In this document: positions 5,833 through 7,775 of the stretch, one piece after another | Position numbering within the stretch: position 1 is the stretch's first letter | How the letters are laid out: the number at the start of each line of letters is the position of its first letter | NCBI GenBank assembly: GCA_946534775.1 | Contig: CAMNCZ010000036.1 | Span: forward strand, 1 to 7,775 | Direction of reading: 5' to 3' | Length of the DNA stretch: 7,775 bases | From: an uncultured Eubacteriaceae bacterium | GTDB lineage: Bacteria; Bacillota; Clostridia; Lachnospirales; CAG-274 | The notes under the pieces: model-generated | What the model saw: only the letters and a program-made list of their open reading frames with translations | The model's database searches: none | What the model was told of the DNA's origin: nothing | Position numbers and translations under genes: made by a program

Positions 5833-6759
5833 ATGTATAACAGAAAAGACCTGCTGGGTCTGAGGGACTTGACGGAAGACGAAATTATGACTATCCTTAA
5901 CACCGCCAAGGATATGAAGGCAAAAATAGACGACCCTTCACTTCGCAGCCACGAATTAAGAAAAAGCAGTATCGTAACGCTTTTTTATGAAAACAGCACA
6001 AGGACAAAAATGTCGTTTATGCTTGCAGGCGATTATCTGGGTGCAATGGTAAAGGACCTGGGTGTTGCGACAAGCAGCGTAAACAAGGGCGAAAGCCTTA
6101 TAGATACGGGTATGACACTTGACCAGATGGGTATAAACGTAATGATAATACGCCATCAGCTTACGGGTGCGGCGCATATACTTGCAAAAAATGTCAAGGC
6201 AAGCGTTGTAAACGCGGGCGACGGTTCAAACGAGCATCCCACACAGGCACTTTTGGACTTATTTACTATACTTGAATACAAAAAGCATTTTGACGGACTT
6301 AATGTCACTATTCTGGGCGACATTTCACATTCCCGCGTAGCAAGAAGCAATGCTTTCGGTCTGACAAAACTGGGTGCAAACGTAACCCTTGCAGGCCCCT
6401 CGACACTTATCAGCGGTTCGATGCGTTCACTTGGCGTAAACGTAACTTCCGATATAAAGGGCGCTATCAAAAACGCCGATGTTATTATGGGTCTTCGTAT
6501 ACAGTTTGAAAGACAGAAAAATATGCCTTTTCCCAATTTAAGGGAGTATTCCTCACTTTTTGGCGTAAACAACGAGCTTTTGAAAGAATACGCAAAAGAT
6601 GATGTACTTATTATGCATCCCGGTCCCGTAAACCGCGGTGTTGAACTTGCAAGCGAAGTTATCGACGGCAAAAACTCCGTTATAAACGTACAGGTTAAAA
6701 ACGGCGTTGCAGTCAGAATGGCAATATTAAAACTTTTAACCGAAAGGAGCGGAAACTAA
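5833..6759 (+). CDS. pyrB: Aspartate carbamoyltransferase catalytic subunit
   Basis: The enzyme joins carbamoyl phosphate and L-aspartate to give N-carbamoyl-L-aspartate, the committed step of de novo pyrimidine synthesis, in the cytoplasm. The 308-residue length matches the family (E. coli 311). Carbamoyl-phosphate and catalytic motifs are present: STRT (55-58), the 80s-loop SSVNKGES with S81 and K85, HPTQALLDL (135-143), DISHSR with R168, R222 for aspartate, and HPGPVNRG (262-269). After STRT the sequence is KMSFM where many relatives have R-x-SFE, so K59 and M63 are mild departures; the core residues are intact. The start ATG has AAAGGGG (5818-5824) 8 bases upstream. The stop TAA abuts the pyrC ATG with no gap, so the two are co-translated. 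No regulatory-subunit gene (pyrI) follows directly; either the enzyme works as an unregulated trimer or pyrI is elsewhere. Expression is probably set by the leader attenuator. Confidence 0.98.
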   Translation: MYNRKDLLGLRDLTEDEIMTILNTAKDMKAKIDDPSLRSHELRKSSIVTLFYENSTRTKMSFMLAGDYLGAMVKDLGVATSSVNKGESLIDTGMTLDQMGINVMIIRHQLTGAAHILAKNVKASVVNAGDGSNEHPTQALLDLFTILEYKKHFDGLNVTILGDISHSRVARSNAFGLTKLGANVTLAGPSTLISGSMRSLGVNVTSDIKGAIKNADVIMGLRIQFERQKNMPFPNLREYSSLFGVNNELLKEYAKDDVLIMHPGPVNRGVELASEVIDGKNSVINVQVKNGVAVRMAILKLLTERSGN

Positions 6760-7775
6760 ATGAAACTTCTTATTAAGAACGGCCGTGTTATAGATCCGGC
6801 AAACAATATCGACAAAGTTGCGGACATTCTTGTCGAAGACGACAAGATAGCAAAAGTCAAAGAAAACATTTCGGAAAATGCGGATAAGACCATTGATGCA
6901 AAAGGCTGTTGGGTAACTCCCGGCCTTATCGACCTGCACGTTCATCTGCGTGACCCCGGCTATGAGCATAAAGAAACCGTTGCAACGGGTACGCGCGCAG
7001 GTGCAATGGGAGGTTTTACCACTATCTGTGCTATGCCGAACACAAACCCCGTTACCGACAACGAAATACTGGTTGAGTATGTTAAAATGAAAGCGGCGCG
7101 CGACGGTGTTATAAACGTACTGCCGATAGGCGCCATAACCAAAGGTCAAAAGGGTGAGGAACTTGCCGATATAGGCAAAATGGCGCAAGTGGGAGCCTGT
7201 GCTATTTCCGAAGACGGCAAAAGTGTTCCCGGCCCCGCACTTATGAAAAACGCACTCAGATATGCAAAAATGTTTGACCTTCCCGTATTTGACCACTGCG
7301 AGGAGATAAGCCTTGCAAAAGGTTCTATGAATGCAGGCGACAGGGCAAGTCTGTTGGGCCTTAAAGGCATATCAAACGACAGCGAGGAACTTATAGTTGC
7401 AAGGGATATGATACTTGCGGGCAGCGTTAAGGCGCAGATACATCTTTGCCATATAAGCACCACCGAAAGTATAATCCAGATAAAGCAGGCAAAAGAACGC
7501 GGCGTAAACGTTACGGCAGAGGCAACACCGCACCACTTCACTCTTTGTGATGAAGATATAACCGAATATGATGCAAACTACAAGATGAACCCTCCTTTAA
7601 GAAGCAGAAAAGACGTCGAAGCCGTAAGACAGGCTTTAAAAGACGGCACTATCGAGGTTATCGCAACAGACCACGCACCGCACCATATTGACGACAAAAA
7701 CTGCGAGTTTGAAAAGGCCGCAAACGGTATTATCGGTCTTGAAACGGCACTTCCCCTGGGTATTAAGATCCTTGT
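6760..7775 (+). CDS. pyrC: Dihydroorotase, class I, 3' end cut off by the window edge
   Basis: This zinc amidohydrolase reversibly cyclises N-carbamoyl-L-aspartate to dihydroorotate, taking the PyrB product. The window holds 338 codons of an expected 420-430, with no stop before base 7775. The expected class I ligands are all visible: HVH (60-62) in HVHLRDPG, D152 in SEDG, H179 in DHCEE, H231 in HLCHIST, and catalytic D304 in ATDHAPH. Substrate-binding residues R64 and N94 (MPNTNP) are present. Class I type is shown by HVHLRDPG and the Asp rather than a carboxylated Lys at the bridging position. The ATG directly follows the pyrB stop, and AAAGGAG (6743-6749) inside the end of pyrB is its RBS, 10 bases upstream. 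The related hydantoinase/allantoinase families are excluded by pathway context and the HLRDPG sequence. Confidence 0.97.
   Translation, partial: MKLLIKNGRVIDPANNIDKVADILVEDDKIAKVKENISENADKTIDAKGCWVTPGLIDLHVHLRDPGYEHKETVATGTRAGAMGGFTTICAMPNTNPVTDNEILVEYVKMKAARDGVINVLPIGAITKGQKGEELADIGKMAQVGACAISEDGKSVPGPALMKNALRYAKMFDLPVFDHCEEISLAKGSMNAGDRASLLGLKGISNDSEELIVARDMILAGSVKAQIHLCHISTTESIIQIKQAKERGVNVTAEATPHHFTLCDEDITEYDANYKMNPPLRSRKDVEAVRQALKDGTIEVIATDHAPHHIDDKNCEFEKAANGIIGLETALPLGIKIL

Noticed and set aside
6156..7541. Minus-strand open frames opposite pyrB and pyrC (171, 186 and 131 codons)
   Set aside because: They are antisense to pyrB and pyrC, whose catalytic residues are all in place; no RBS or recognisable domains.

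Overview
The window looks like chromosomal DNA from a member of the Firmicutes, most likely class Clostridia. The reasons are a moderately A+T-rich composition, strong AGGAGG-type ribosome binding sites, intrinsic terminators, frequent ATA and AGA codons, an mreB-mreC-mreD-PBP2 cell-shape operon, and a class I dihydroorotase placed directly after pyrB. No mobile element, CRISPR array, tRNA or rRNA is visible. Genus cannot be read from this sequence.

Layout. Positions 1-4888 are one minus-strand cell-elongation operon read from right to left: mreB (4888-3854), mreC (3815-2958, TTG start), mreD (2919-2407) and a class B penicillin-binding protein of the PBP2/MrdA type (2407 to beyond the left edge). 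A 334-base divergent intergenic region (4889-5222) carries a good sigma-A-like promoter for mreB and a weaker, possibly sporulation-type, promoter facing right. Positions 5223-5516 encode a 97-residue cysteine-containing protein of unknown function, closed by a strong terminator at 5511-5561. From 5605 rightward lies a pyrimidine biosynthesis operon: an extended -10 promoter, a 34-codon leader ORF (5673-5777), a U-rich tract, an intrinsic terminator whose loop holds the leader stop codon, then pyrB (5833-6759) and pyrC (6760 to beyond the right edge).

How the genes work together. MreB, MreC, MreD and PBP2 are the core of the elongasome (Rod complex), which inserts peptidoglycan along the side wall; RodA, its usual glycosyltransferase partner, is not in the window. 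PyrB and PyrC carry out steps 2 and 3 of de novo UMP synthesis.

The most interesting element is the pyr leader. It has the architecture of the UTP-sensitive, translation-coupled attenuator known from enterobacterial pyrBI, in what appears to be a Firmicute, where PyrR-controlled attenuation would be the usual expectation; I see no PyrR-binding loop. Second is the PBP2: it has a D/C/H/C set around the SxN motif that could bind zinc, and roughly 130 extra residues inside the transpeptidase domain.
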